A stretch of DNA of 56,774 nucleotides, taken from the NCBI RefSeq assembly GCF_019890675.1, contig NZ_JAIOAA010000026.1, positions 1 through 56,774 on the forward strand, in the 5' to 3' direction. Under the pieces are notes generated by a model. The model made no database searches. It was not told the DNA's origin and saw nothing but the letters and a program-made list of their open reading frames with translations. Positions 1 through 8,188 of this stretch are shown piece after piece. The number at the start of each line of letters is the position of its first letter. Positions within the stretch are counted from its first letter, which is position 1. The position numbers were made by a program, and so were the translations under genes. The DNA is from Micromonospora sp. PLK6-60 (GTDB lineage: Bacteria > Actinomycetota > Actinomycetes > Mycobacteriales > Micromonosporaceae).

Positions 1-1653
1 GGGCCCCCCCCGGGGGCCGCGGGGCCGCCGCGGCCCCCCGCCGGGCCGACGACGGCTCCCGCCGCGTCGACGACGGCTCCCGCCGGGCCCGTCGGCCGGC
101 CGCCGGATCCCGGTCACCGGGTCGCCGGCCGACCGACCGGCCGGCTGTACGGCTCGCGCCGGCGCCGTCCGGGAACCCCCGACGAGCCGGCCCCGGTGGG
201 CGAGGCGCGCCCGTCTGCCGGGCCGCCGCCCGAGCGGGAGCTGGAGCTACCGGCGCCCATCTGGGAACCAGAGCCACCGCAGGCTCGGCGGGCCACCCCA
301 CGGACCTTCCGACCGCAGCCCGCTCCGGCCCGGCCCGAGGTCGACCCGGCGCGACCCGGGCCCGAGCCGACCCGGTCCAGGGCTGACGCGACGCGACCCG
401 GGCCCGAGCCGACCTGGTCCGCGCTCGACGCGGAGTCCGTCGGCCCGCAGGTGCCCGCGTCGCCGAACGGGGCGGCTCTTGTTCCGGACGAGCCGCAGCC
501 GGCAACCCGGGACGATGAATTCCCGTTCTTCTGGCACGCCGACCCGCCGGCCATCCCCGACCCGCCGGCTGCCCGGGTCCGCCCCGACCAGCCGTCCGCT
601 CCGAGCGATCCCGGGTCGCCGCCCGCAGCGGCCGGTCCCCGGCAGCCGACCGCGCCGACCGCTCCCGGCCGGCCGGCCGGCCTCCGGCAGCCGCCCACGT
701 CGAACCATCCCGGGCAGCCGCCCACGTCGAACCGGCCCGGGCAGCCGGCCGCGCCGAACCGGCCCGGGCAGTCGGCGGGCCCCGGACAGCCGCCGGATGG
801 ACCACGGTCGGACCGGCCGACGTACGGCCCCGGCCGGTCGGGCGGGACCTCGTCCCGGGCGGCCCGCTGGGTCGCCGGCTGGCAGGCGATCCCCACCCCG
901 CCGGTCGCCGCCTCGCGAGGCCGCCCGGTCGCGGTGCTGCGGCCGGTCGCCACCGGACGGGCCGGCGCCGCCACACCGCCCGGCGGTCCGCCCCCGGTCG
1001 CCGCCGCCCGGCCGGGTCGGGACCGGCGCCGGCCGTGGACCGGGCCGCTGGCGGTGCTGCTCGTGCTGTTCGGGATCTTCGCGACGGGCGCCGGGCTGGG
1101 CCGTACCGCCGGTCCGTTCGATCGGCTGACCAGTAACGGGGCGGCCGAGCGGGCCAAAGCGCCGGTACGCGACGAACCGGCCGGGTTGCCGGCGAGCCGA
1201 CCGATCCGGCTCTCCGTGCCGGCGATCAAGGTGGCCGCGCCGGTCGGGGCGGTCGGGCAGGCGCCGGACGGCAGCATCGCGGTCCCGCCGCTGAGCCGGC
1301 ACAACGAGACCGGCTGGTACGACCGCGGGCCCACCCCCGGCGAGCCGGGCCGGGCGATCATCGTCGGTCACGTGGACACCAAGAGCGGGCCGTCGGTCTT
1401 CTACGACCTGCGCCGGCTCAAGAAGGGGGACCGGATCGAGGTGACCCGGTCCGACCGCAGCGTCGTCGTCTTCCAGGTCGACTCGGTGGAGTACTTCCAG
1501 AAGAACCAGTTCCCCGCCGGCCGGGTGTACGGCGACCAGGGACCGCCCGGCCTGCGCCTGATCACCTGCGGTGGGGCCTGGGTCGGCGGCGGCACCGGCT
1601 ACGCGGACAACGTGATCGCGTTCGCCTCGCTGGTGAGCAGCCGGCGACCCTGA
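1..1653 (+). CDS. Class F sortase with long Pro-rich N-terminus (5' partial)
   Basis: Extracellular membrane-anchored cysteine transpeptidase of the class F sortase type. The frame is open, with GC-rich third positions, all the way to the left window edge. The first possible start inside the window is GTG at 196, which has no ribosome binding site, so the true start may lie outside. About 275 residues of Pro/Arg/Gly low-complexity sequence, with short repeats such as PGQPPTSNRPGQ, precede one membrane helix (GPLAVLLVLFGIFATGAGLG, nt about 1045-1104). The sortase domain (nt about 1190-1650) shows the catalytic His in GHVDT (nt about 1366) and Cys in LITCGG (nt about 1567); the Arg near the C-terminus (SSRRP) may complete the triad. 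The usual family is about 200-250 aa, so the cytoplasmic proline-rich part is unusually long. No LPXTG-like substrate is seen nearby. Confidence 0.85.
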   Translation, partial: GPPPGAAGPPRPPAGPTTAPAASTTAPAGPVGRPPDPGHRVAGRPTGRLYGSRRRRPGTPDEPAPVGEARPSAGPPPERELELPAPIWEPEPPQARRATPRTFRPQPAPARPEVDPARPGPEPTRSRADATRPGPEPTWSALDAESVGPQVPASPNGAALVPDEPQPATRDDEFPFFWHADPPAIPDPPAARVRPDQPSAPSDPGSPPAAAGPRQPTAPTAPGRPAGLRQPPTSNHPGQPPTSNRPGQPAAPNRPGQSAGPGQPPDGPRSDRPTYGPGRSGGTSSRAARWVAGWQAIPTPPVAASRGRPVAVLRPVATGRAGAATPPGGPPPVAAARPGRDRRRPWTGPLAVLLVLFGIFATGAGLGRTAGPFDRLTSNGAAERAKAPVRDEPAGLPASRPIRLSVPAIKVAAPVGAVGQAPDGSIAVPPLSRHNETGWYDRGPTPGEPGRAIIVGHVDTKSGPSVFYDLRRLKKGDRIEVTRSDRSVVVFQVDSVEYFQKNQFPAGRVYGDQGPPGLRLITCGGAWVGGGTGYADNVIAFASLVSSRRP

Positions 1654-1702
1654 CCGCTCGGGGCGCCGTCGGCCGCGCGCTGCCGGGGCGTACGGAAGCG
1701 GC

Positions 1703-2023
1703 TCAGCCCTTGCCGGCGACCTGCTGGACCACCTCGAACTCCAGCAGCGTCGCCCCGGACGCCACCGGTCGCCGCTGCTCGCCGCCCTCGCCGCCGGCGT
1801 GCGCCGCGCGGGACGGCCCGTCCGCCCAGGCCCGGTACGCCTCCTCGCTCTCCCAGCGGGTGTAGACGAAGTACCGGCTCTCACCGGCCACCGGACGCAG
1901 CAGCTCGAAGCCGAGGAAGCCGGGGGAGTTCTCCACCGCGCCGGCCCGGGCGGCGAACCGGCGCTCCAGCTCCTCGCCGGCTCCGGGCGGGACGTCGATC
2001 GCGTTGATCTTCACGACTGCCAT
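1703..2023 (-). CDS. Antibiotic biosynthesis monooxygenase (ABM) domain protein
   Basis: Small (106 aa) ferredoxin-like ABM-fold protein of the type found throughout actinobacteria. MAVVKINAIDVPPGAGEELE at the N-terminus and the core ENSPGFLGFELLRPV...YFVYTRWESEEAY are characteristic. Such proteins are often annotated as heme-degrading or quinone monooxygenases, but the substrate of this subgroup is unknown. I chose the ATG at 2023 because relatives begin at MAVVKIN; a GTG nine bases upstream (2032) is also in frame. It runs on the same strand as exonuclease III, which starts at 2866 and ends 46 bases before it, so the two may be co-transcribed. Confidence 0.85.
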   Translation of the reverse strand: MAVVKINAIDVPPGAGEELERRFAARAGAVENSPGFLGFELLRPVAGESRYFVYTRWESEEAYRAWADGPSRAAHAGGEGGEQRRPVASGATLLEFEVVQQVAGKG

Positions 2024-2068
2024 GGTTCCCACCCTAGACTCGACCGGCTCCGGACCGTACGGGGCCGC

Positions 2069-2866
2069 TCAGAGCGGCTCGACGGCCGGCACCAGATCGG
2101 CGTCGACCACGATCGGCGCGTGGTCGGAGGGCCCCTTGCCCTTGCGGGCCTCCCGGTCGACGTACGCGGAGCGGACCGCGCGGGTGACCGGGGCCGAGGC
2201 GTACACCAGGTCGATCCGCATGCCCTTGTTCTGGTGGAACATGCCGGCCCGGTAGTCCCAGTAGGTGTACGGGTGCGGTCCCTTCATCGGCGTGGGCACC
2301 ACGTCGTCGAGGCCGAGGTCGCGCAGCGCGGCGAGGGCGGCCCGCTCGGCCGGGGTGACGTGGGTGGAGTTCCGGAACACCGCCGGGTCCCACACGTCAG
2401 CGTCGGTGGGGGCGACGTTGAAATCGCCGCAGACGGCCACCGGCAGCGGGCCGGCCAGTTCCGGCTCCAGCGCGTCGCGCAGCGCCGCGAACCAGGCCAG
2501 CTTGTACGCGTAGTGCGGATCGTCCGGCGCCCGGCCGTTCGGCACGTACACCGACCAGACCCGCAGCCCGTCGCAGGTGGCGGAGATGGCGCGGGCCTCC
2601 GGCTCGGGGAACCCGGGCTCGCCGGCGAATCCGACGGTCACGTCGGAGAGCCCGACCCGGGACAGGATCGCCACCCCGTTCCACCGGCCGTCGCTGTGGC
2701 TGGCCGCCGTGTAGCCCAGCTCGCCCACCTCGGCGACCGGGAACGCGCCGTCGGGGCACTTGGTCTCCTGGAGGCAGACCACGTCCGGCGCGGTGGCGTC
2801 GAGCCACTCCAGCAGCCGGGGCAGGCGGGCCTTCACCGAGTTCACGTTCCACGTCGCCAGGCGCAT
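2069..2866 (-). CDS. xth: Exodeoxyribonuclease III (AP endonuclease)
   Basis: Mg-dependent 3'-5' exonuclease/AP endonuclease of base excision repair, 265 aa, the usual size. Endonuclease/exonuclease/phosphatase-fold motifs are visible: MRLATWNVNSVKARLPRLLE with the Asn of TWNVN, CLQETKC carrying the metal-binding Glu, GDFNVAPTDADVWD with catalytic Asp/Asn, IDLVYAS, and the C-terminal SDHAPIV with the catalytic Asp-His. The start ATG immediately precedes the conserved MRLATWN. It is upstream of the ABM gene on the same strand and separated from the PAC2 gene by a perfect palindrome. Confidence 0.95.
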   Translation of the reverse strand: MRLATWNVNSVKARLPRLLEWLDATAPDVVCLQETKCPDGAFPVAEVGELGYTAASHSDGRWNGVAILSRVGLSDVTVGFAGEPGFPEPEARAISATCDGLRVWSVYVPNGRAPDDPHYAYKLAWFAALRDALEPELAGPLPVAVCGDFNVAPTDADVWDPAVFRNSTHVTPAERAALAALRDLGLDDVVPTPMKGPHPYTYWDYRAGMFHQNKGMRIDLVYASAPVTRAVRSAYVDREARKGKGPSDHAPIVVDADLVPAVEPL

Positions 2867-2910
2867 GGTGCCAAGCCTGCCGCATCGCCGCCCGCACCGC
2901 CCGGCGGGAG

Positions 2911-2964
2911 GTAAGGAGGGGCCCCTTGTTAACAGACGTCTGTTAACAAGGGGCCCCTCCTTAC
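2911..2964. repeat. 54-bp perfect GGGGCCCC palindrome
   Basis: A perfect palindrome, each arm 27 bases: GTAAGGAGGGGCCCCTTG outward from the ends, with centre GTTAACAGACGTCTGTTAAC. It lies between the 5' end of xth and the 3' end of the PAC2 gene, so as RNA it would form a very stable hairpin after PAC2. A second member of the same family is at 38723-38780, and related elements with a different centre are at 9901 and 22903. Confidence 0.95.
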
Positions 2965-2969
2965 CGCTG

Positions 2970-3890
2970 TCAGCTGCCCGGGGTGTCGTTCGGGCGGGTC
3001 TGCTCGGCGAGGAAGCGTTCCAGTTCGGCGCCGAGCTCGTCGGCGGTGGGCAGCGGCCCGGTCTCGGCGGCGAGCAGGTTCTTCTCGCCGCGCCCGCGGG
3101 CGAACGCGTCGTACTGCTCCTCCAGGGCCTGCACCAGTTGGGCGGCGTCGTCGGTCTGGGCGACCTGCCGGTCGATCTCGACCCGGACCACCTCGGCGGC
3201 CGCGCGCAGCCCGTCGTGCGGCAGCAGCAGGCCGGTGCTGCGGGACACGGAGCTGAGCAGCATCTCCGCGGCGGCCGGGTACTCGGCCTGGGCCACGTAG
3301 TGCGGCACGTGGGCGGCGAAGCCGAGCGCGTCGCGGCCCTGCTCGCCGAGCCGGAACTCCAGCAGGTGACCGACGCTGCCCGGCACCTGGACCCGCTGCA
3401 GCCACGGTTCGTAGCCGGCGATCAGCTCCGGGCGGGTGGCGTGCGCGGTGACCCCGGTGGGCCGGGTGTGCGGCACGGCCATCGGGATCGAGTTGAGCCC
3501 GACGGTGAGCCGGACGTCCAGCCGCGCGGCGAGGCCGGCGACGGCGGCGGTGAACCGCTCCCACTGCAGGTCCGGCTCCGGGCCGGTGAGCAGCAGGAAC
3601 GGGGTCTCGTCGTCGTCGTGCAGCACATGCAGCGCGAGCTCCGGCGCGTCGTAGTGCTCCCAGTGGTCCTCGACGAAGGTCATCACCGGGCGGCGGGAGC
3701 GGTAGTCGAAGAGCTGGTCCACGTCGAAGGTGGCGATCGGGCGCGCCTCCAGGGAGCTGAGCAGCTGCTCCCGGGCCAGCCGGGTGGCGTTGCCCGCGTC
3801 GACGAAGCCGGTCAGGGCCTGGATCAGCACGGGCTGGCCGAGATCGGGCAGATCGTCGGAGAGCTGGTAGAGCTCGTGTGGGTCGAGCAC
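2970..3890 (-). CDS. PAC2 family protein
   Basis: 306-aa member of the PAC2 family, whose eukaryotic relatives are proteasome-assembly chaperones. Actinobacterial members are of unproven role, although these organisms carry proteasomes. Core signatures: LIQALTGFVDAGNATRLARE near the N-terminus, FDYRSRRPVMTF, LLLTGPEPDLQWERF, GLNSIPMAVPHTRPTG, and VPHYVAQAEYPAAA. The C-terminal third is predicted helical and acidic. The longest frame starts at 3959, but the GTG at 3890 is preceded by AGGAGG nine bases upstream, so I placed the start there. The gene ends six bases before the 2911 palindrome, which probably terminates it. Confidence 0.88.
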   Translation of the reverse strand: MLDPHELYQLSDDLPDLGQPVLIQALTGFVDAGNATRLAREQLLSSLEARPIATFDVDQLFDYRSRRPVMTFVEDHWEHYDAPELALHVLHDDDETPFLLLTGPEPDLQWERFTAAVAGLAARLDVRLTVGLNSIPMAVPHTRPTGVTAHATRPELIAGYEPWLQRVQVPGSVGHLLEFRLGEQGRDALGFAAHVPHYVAQAEYPAAAEMLLSSVSRSTGLLLPHDGLRAAAEVVRVEIDRQVAQTDDAAQLVQALEEQYDAFARGRGEKNLLAAETGPLPTADELGAELERFLAEQTRPNDTPGS

Positions 3891-4299
3891 CGGTAGGGAC
3901 CTCCTGGGGAACGCGCGTACGGGCGCCGCGAGGGAACGGCACCCGGTTCGGGGAACCACCCGTAATCCTGATCCATTCCATCCGGCGAGGAATCACCGGC
4001 CGGGGGGTGGCGAACGGCCGGCTCGCGGGCGGTGGGACGACGTACCATCGGCTGACCACCCCATCGCCGGCTCGGCCGTACGGTGGAGGTGGCCGATCTT
4101 GCCGGGGGCGGTGGCCGGCTGCGTGCTTCCTGCCCGCGGCCCTGCGGCCCGTCCGGCGTGACCGATGGGCCCGTTGCGCGTGGTATCGCCGCCGCCCGCC
4201 GCCGCCGGTCGCGTTTGCCCTGGTAGCGGGGGGTTGATTGTGACCACCGCCACGTGATCACCGAGCGTGATCATGCGGATCGCCGCCTAGCCTCGTCGG
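3891..4299. other. Intergenic region between divergent PAC2 and lysozyme-like genes
   Basis: I see no convincing gene here; the overlapping open frames have no ribosome binding site and poor codon use. The right end holds two direct copies of GTGATCA (4254-4260 and 4267-4273) inside CGAGCGTGATCATGCG (4262-4277), which is repeated exactly at 19250-19265. A TAGCCT -10-like box at 4288-4293 lies six bases before the downstream ATG, so that gene is probably leaderless. Confidence 0.6.
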
Positions 4300-5280
4300 A
4301 TGCGTGACGACGGCACCCTCGACGACCAGTTCGCCCCCGAAGGTACGACTGGCCAATCGGACGACACCCCCTCGTCCGATCGGACCGGCGCTTCCCGTGA
4401 CCCCCGCCCTGGCCGGCTCCTCGGCCGCCGCTTCTCCCGTACCCGTCCGGCCGACCCGGCTAACCTCGCCGCCGCGACGCCCGCCCGAGGCCGGACGCGG
4501 GCCCGGGTGGCCCTGGCCACCGGCGTGGTCTGCTGCCTCGGGGCGGCCAGCTTCGTCCAGTTCGGCGGCGGCCTCACCGACACGGTGAACCGGGTGGTCG
4601 GGGTCGCCGAGCAGGCCGACCTGGCGGAGCGGGCCGCCGCCGAGCCGGCCTCGCGCGGCCTGGAGCGGGCCGAGGTCGTCGTGCCGCCCACCGCCGCGCC
4701 GTCGGCCGGCGCCACCCCCACTCCCGCCGCGTCGCCCAGCAAGAAGCCGGCGGCCAAGAAGCCGGTCAAGCCCAAGGCCAAGCCGAAGCCCAAGCCCAAG
4801 CCGAAGCCCAGGCCGAAGCCGGTCCTGGTGGACGCGGCCCCGGTGGCCGGCCTGGACCGGACCCAGATGGCCAACGCCAAGCACATCGTGCGGGCCGCGA
4901 AGAAGATGGGCGTGCCGCGGCGGGCGATGGTGATCGCGGTGGCCACCGCGATGCAGGAGAGCACCCTGCTCAACTACGCCAGTGGCGTGCTGCCCGAGTC
5001 GCAGAACTACGCGTACGAGGCGATCGGCTGGGACCACGACTCGGTCGGCCTGTTCCAGCAGCGGCCCAGCAGCGGCTGGGGCACGGTCGAACAGTTGATG
5101 GACCCCGAGTACGCCACCCAGGCGTTCCTCGCCGTACTGCTGGAGATCCCGGGCTGGCAGGACCTGCCGCTGACCATCGCGGCCCAGACCGTCCAGGTCT
5201 CCGCGTTCCCCGACGCCTACGCGCAGTGGGAGTGGGCGGCCGACGAGGTGGTCCGGGCGATCTACCCGACGGCGGTCTGA
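4300..5280 (+). CDS. Membrane-anchored protein with lysozyme-like C-terminal domain
   Basis: 326 aa. A cytoplasmic N-terminus rich in Arg/Pro is followed by one membrane helix (about residues 67-92), an Ala/Pro linker with a Lys-Pro repeat (KPKAKPKPKPKPKPRPKP, about 155-175), and a globular domain of about 140 residues. That domain contains MQESTLLNYASG, SVGLFQQRPSSGWG, MDPEYATQAF and AAQTVQVSAFPDAYAQWE. The QES...GLFQQRP arrangement resembles SLT/lysozyme-fold hydrolases, the Glu of MQES being the candidate acid. Similar actinobacterial proteins are commonly left hypothetical. I infer a wall-facing muralytic or peptidoglycan-binding role; no activity is proven. The start is preceded by TAGCCT at -10-like spacing rather than by a ribosome binding site. 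Confidence 0.75.
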   Translation: MRDDGTLDDQFAPEGTTGQSDDTPSSDRTGASRDPRPGRLLGRRFSRTRPADPANLAAATPARGRTRARVALATGVVCCLGAASFVQFGGGLTDTVNRVVGVAEQADLAERAAAEPASRGLERAEVVVPPTAAPSAGATPTPAASPSKKPAAKKPVKPKAKPKPKPKPKPRPKPVLVDAAPVAGLDRTQMANAKHIVRAAKKMGVPRRAMVIAVATAMQESTLLNYASGVLPESQNYAYEAIGWDHDSVGLFQQRPSSGWGTVEQLMDPEYATQAFLAVLLEIPGWQDLPLTIAAQTVQVSAFPDAYAQWEWAADEVVRAIYPTAV

Positions 5281-5299
5281 CCCGCGCGCCACTGTGGAT

Positions 5300-5325
5300 G
5301 CTTGCCGGTGGACCCGCTGGGGTAC
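5300..5325 (+). promoter_or_regulatory. Possible SigB/SigF-type promoter
   Basis: GCTT, 16 bases, then GGGTAC, ending 32 bases before the small gene at 5358. The -10 matches the GGGTAC consensus; the -35 is a GYTT variant. Weaker than the others in this window. Confidence 0.4.
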
Positions 5326-5357
5326 ATCTGAGGACAAGCAACCCACCGGAGGTCGAC

Positions 5358-5507
5358 ATGTCAGCACTGGTGCGGCGGATCAGCGCGTTCCTGCGCTCGC
5401 CCCGCGGGCAGCAACTCGTCGAGCGCGGCCGGCGCGAGCTGGGCCGGCCGGAGAACCAGGCCAAGCTGCGCCGGCTGGCCACCCGGCTGAACGGCCGCCG
5501 GCGCTGA
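5358..5507 (+). CDS. Small basic conserved hypothetical protein
   Basis: 49 residues beginning MSALVRRISAFLRSPRGQ and ending RRLATRLNGRRR, very Arg-rich and helical. A GGAGG motif five bases upstream fixes the ATG at 5358 within a longer open frame. Small proteins of this form (hydrophobic start, SPxG, Arg-rich end) recur in actinobacteria without known function; I cannot assign one. It precedes the EcsC gene by 46 bases on the same strand and may be co-expressed with it. Confidence 0.7.
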   Translation: MSALVRRISAFLRSPRGQQLVERGRRELGRPENQAKLRRLATRLNGRRR

Positions 5508-5553
5508 CGCCGACCGCCGCGGCCCCGCCGCCCCTCGACCTCCGGGAGCAACC

Positions 5554-6303
5554 GTGACCGACCCCACGCCCCTGGACGGGCCGCCCACCCCCACGCCGCC
5601 CGTGCCCGGCCAGCCACTTCCCGGCGGCGGGGACGGCGCTGAGGCGCCGCCCGCGACGCTCTGGGACCGGATGCGCGAGGATCCGCAGTACGCCCCGGAG
5701 CACCTGGCCCTGGAGGCGGTGCGCCGGCTCGGACCGGAGGCCGCGCGCTGGGCCGACCGGGCCCGCGCCGATCGGCCCGGGGCGTCCGCCGAGGAGCTGG
5801 CCGAGCAGGCCGTCCGACGGTTCGTCAACCGGGCCCGGCTCTCCGGCGCGGTGTCCGGCGCCGCCGGCCTGCCCGGCGCGGTGATCGACGTGGGCGTGCT
5901 GGCCTGGACCCAGGCCCGGATGGTGCTGCACATCGCGGCGGCGTACGGGGTGGATCCGGAGCACCCGGACCGGGCCACCGACCTGCTGGTGTTGCAGAAG
6001 GTGCACAAGGTGGCGGAGAGCGCCCGACTCGCCCTCGGCGTGGCCGCCGGGCGGGAGCGCGCCGGTGCCCTCTTCGGCGCGGGCGGGCAGACCCCGCTGG
6101 GCCGGGCCATGCTCCGGCTGGGCGTACGGCTGGCGCAGATGGCCGGGGTGCGCGCCGTCAAGCGGGTGGCCGCCAAGGTGGTCCCCGGCGCCGCGATCGT
6201 CCTCGGCACCTGGGCCAACTCGTCCGCCACCAAGGCGCTCGCCGACCGCTCCCGCAGTCACTACCGCACCCCGCCCACCGTCCCCGAGCCCCGCTCGTCC
6301 TGA
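5554..6303 (+). CDS. EcsC family protein
   Basis: 249 aa. After a Pro-rich start, the region from about residue 35 to 225 resembles the EcsC family: EELAEQAVRRFVNRARLSGA, GAAGLPGAVIDVGVLAWTQA, MVLHIAAAYGVDPEHPDRATD, and a C-terminal VPGAAIVLGTWANSSAT. EcsC is linked in Bacillus to the EcsAB transporter, but no transporter is adjacent and the molecular role is unknown. The Gly/Ala-rich hydrophobic segments suggest membrane association. The GTG start has GGGAG upstream. The 140 bases after the gene carry imperfect repeats of GGCTCGGCGTGCGG. Confidence 0.75.
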   Translation: MTDPTPLDGPPTPTPPVPGQPLPGGGDGAEAPPATLWDRMREDPQYAPEHLALEAVRRLGPEAARWADRARADRPGASAEELAEQAVRRFVNRARLSGAVSGAAGLPGAVIDVGVLAWTQARMVLHIAAAYGVDPEHPDRATDLLVLQKVHKVAESARLALGVAAGRERAGALFGAGGQTPLGRAMLRLGVRLAQMAGVRAVKRVAAKVVPGAAIVLGTWANSSATKALADRSRSHYRTPPTVPEPRSS

Positions 6304-6444
6304 CCGGCCCGCCCCGCCGGGCCGGCCTGCGGCGACCCGCCGGCGCTGAGGGCTTGGCGTGCGGTGTGGGCTCGGCGTGCGGCGACCGGCCCGGCGTTGA
6401 GCGTCAGGCGTGCGGTGCGGGCTCGGCCGGCGTGGCGGGCGGGC

Positions 6445-7293
6445 TCAGTCGGCGTAGCCGGCGGTGGGCCAGGAGACCTCGGCGAGGCGGCGCTGGCCCG
6501 CCGCGTTGGGGTGGAACCAGTCCAGCCGGTTGACCAGGTCCAGCGAGAACCGCACCCGGTGCACCGCGCCGCCGTCGTACCGGCAGCGCGACCCGTACGC
6601 CTTGCAGGCCGCCCGCAACTGCGTGTTGTAGGCGTCGATCCGCTGCCGGAAGCTCGCTCGGCGGGCCACCGCCGTGGGCGCGGTCGAGGTGGGGTCGGCC
6701 AGCAGGGCGGGGCAGACGCCGTACCGCCAGGCCCGGACCGCCCGGGGCTCGGTGTGCCCGATCTGCCAGAGCCGGTGCAGGTCCGGGATGCTGACCACCA
6801 GCACCCGCGCCTTCGGCCGGCCCTTGCGCAGCACCCGCAGGCCGCGGTCCACCTCGTCGCGGAACGTGGCGACGGGGGTCATCTGGTCGATCCGGCCCCG
6901 GCAGGCGTCGTTGGCCCCGATCAGCACGGTGACGTAGTCGGCGCGGTCGCGTACCGCCGCCTCGGCCTGGCCGGCGAGCGCCGCGGCCCGGGCGCCCGGC
7001 GCGGCGTGGTTGCGGGCCCGGCCGCGCAGCGCCGGGTCGAGTTCCTCCAGCCGTTGGTAGTGGCTGTCCACCCGCAGGCCGTCCCCGGTGGACCAGGAGT
7101 TCCGCTCGCACGCGGTGAGCACCAGGCAGGACCCGAAACCGGCGGTGATCGAGTCGCCGAGCGCGGCCATCGCGGCCGGCAGGCCGGGACGCGGGTTGTC
7201 CCGGGTCGGCCGGGGAGCCGCCTGGCCGCCCTCGCAGGCCAGCGCCACCAGGGCGGCCAGGCAGGCGACGGCGGCGACCCAGCGTCGAGGCAT
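6445..7293 (-). CDS. Secreted SGNH/GDSL-type hydrolase
   Basis: 282 aa secreted esterase/lipase-like protein. The signal region MPRRWVAAVACLAALVALAC contains a Cys, but the lipobox is non-canonical (VALAC), so lipidation is uncertain. SGNH blocks are clear: ALGDSITAGFG (block I, nucleophile Ser), a Gly-bearing region NHAAPGARAAALAG, IGANDACRG (block III, Asn), and DWFHPNAAGQ (block V, catalytic Asp and His). Paired cysteines suggest disulfides. Physiological substrate unknown. The open frame extends to 7386, but the ATG at 7293 directly precedes the signal peptide. Confidence 0.85.
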   Translation of the reverse strand: MPRRWVAAVACLAALVALACEGGQAAPRPTRDNPRPGLPAAMAALGDSITAGFGSCLVLTACERNSWSTGDGLRVDSHYQRLEELDPALRGRARNHAAPGARAAALAGQAEAAVRDRADYVTVLIGANDACRGRIDQMTPVATFRDEVDRGLRVLRKGRPKARVLVVSIPDLHRLWQIGHTEPRAVRAWRYGVCPALLADPTSTAPTAVARRASFRQRIDAYNTQLRAACKAYGSRCRYDGGAVHRVRFSLDLVNRLDWFHPNAAGQRRLAEVSWPTAGYAD

Positions 7294-7412
7294 GACCACC
7301 CCAGTTTCGACGGCGCAGCGCAACGGCGCGGTAACTCTATGCGCTCGGCGCGGGGGATCGGAGGACTGCTGTCGGGTTTCAGGCAATCATGCCCATGGAT
7401 CGATGAACTGTG

Positions 7413-8015
7413 CTAACGGGTTCGCCACGGCGCCGGCTGGCCGTGCAGCCACCAGTGCAGCGCCCGGGTGATCCGGGGCAGCACCAGATAGGTCATCAGC
7501 GGGGTGAGGCAGAGCGTCATGATCAGCGTACGGACCGCCAGCGGCACGTCGGCGATGAACCGGGCGGTGAGCAGGGTCGCCGTCAGGCTGAGCGGGAAGA
7601 ACGCCAGCCAGATCGTCACCGCCTGCTTCCACCGCGGCGGAGCGGCCGGGGTTGCCGCTGCGGTGCCGACCGGCGCCTCCACCGCCCGGTCCGCCGGCGG
7701 GTCGAACCACCCCTCGATGCCGGTACGCCGCTCGACGCGGGTGTGCTCGACCATGCCCTGCGCGGAGGTCAGCCACCAGGTCCGCTGCGGCGACTCCTCC
7801 CAGCGGCGCAGCGTCTCGTCGTCGGCGAACCGGTAGAGCATGTGCCAGTCCGGCGAGCCGGGAGCGCTGCGCACCCAGCCCACCCCGAGGAAGCCGGGGA
7901 AGCTCTCCGCCAGCGCGCTGCCCGCCCGCATCCAGGCGATCATCTCGTGGGCGCGCGCCGGGTCGGCCCGTCGGGCGATCGCGACGGTCACCGGCGCCGC
8001 CTGGGTCGTGGTCAT
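7413..8015 (-). CDS. ABM-domain protein with C-terminal membrane helices
   Basis: 200 aa two-part protein. Residues about 5-100 form an ABM-type domain (ESFPGFLGVGWVRSAPGSPD, WHMLYRFADDETLRRWEESP). After a Pro/Ala linker come two membrane helices (about 130-150 and 158-180) with LTPLMTYLVLPRITRALHWW. This architecture is widespread in bacteria and annotated as a monooxygenase of unknown substrate. I chose the ATG at 8015 because GGATGAGG gives suitable Shine-Dalgarno spacing; ATG at 8024 would overlap it. The gene diverges from DUF6343 across 173 bases. Confidence 0.78.
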   Translation of the reverse strand: MTTTQAAPVTVAIARRADPARAHEMIAWMRAGSALAESFPGFLGVGWVRSAPGSPDWHMLYRFADDETLRRWEESPQRTWWLTSAQGMVEHTRVERRTGIEGWFDPPADRAVEAPVGTAAATPAAPPRWKQAVTIWLAFFPLSLTATLLTARFIADVPLAVRTLIMTLCLTPLMTYLVLPRITRALHWWLHGQPAPWRTR

Positions 8016-8154
8016 GTCCCTCATCCTTCCCGCCCGCCGCCGGTGACCCCCCGGCGCGACGACGGGGTGTAACGCAACGCACCGGGCGTGCCATACCGGC
8101 CGGTGGCCGGGCTCACGACCGGGGTGGCGTCCGGCGAATCGTCGGCCGTGCCCG

Positions 8155-8179
8155 GTTAGGGCGGTCGGTGCCGGGGTAG
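8155..8179 (+). promoter_or_regulatory. SigB/SigF-type promoter for DUF6343-SSADH
   Basis: GTTA, 15 bases, then GGGTAG, ending nine bases before the DUF6343 ATG, with AAGGA between. It matches the GTTT-N14-17-GGGTA form recognised by SigB/SigF-family sigma factors. Confidence 0.6.
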
Positions 8180-8188
8180 CCCGAAGGA

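Noticed and set aside
247..1884. Long minus-strand open frames over the sortase
   Set aside because: Arg/Pro/Gly-rich shadow with no start signal; the plus frame has sortase motifs and GC3 bias.
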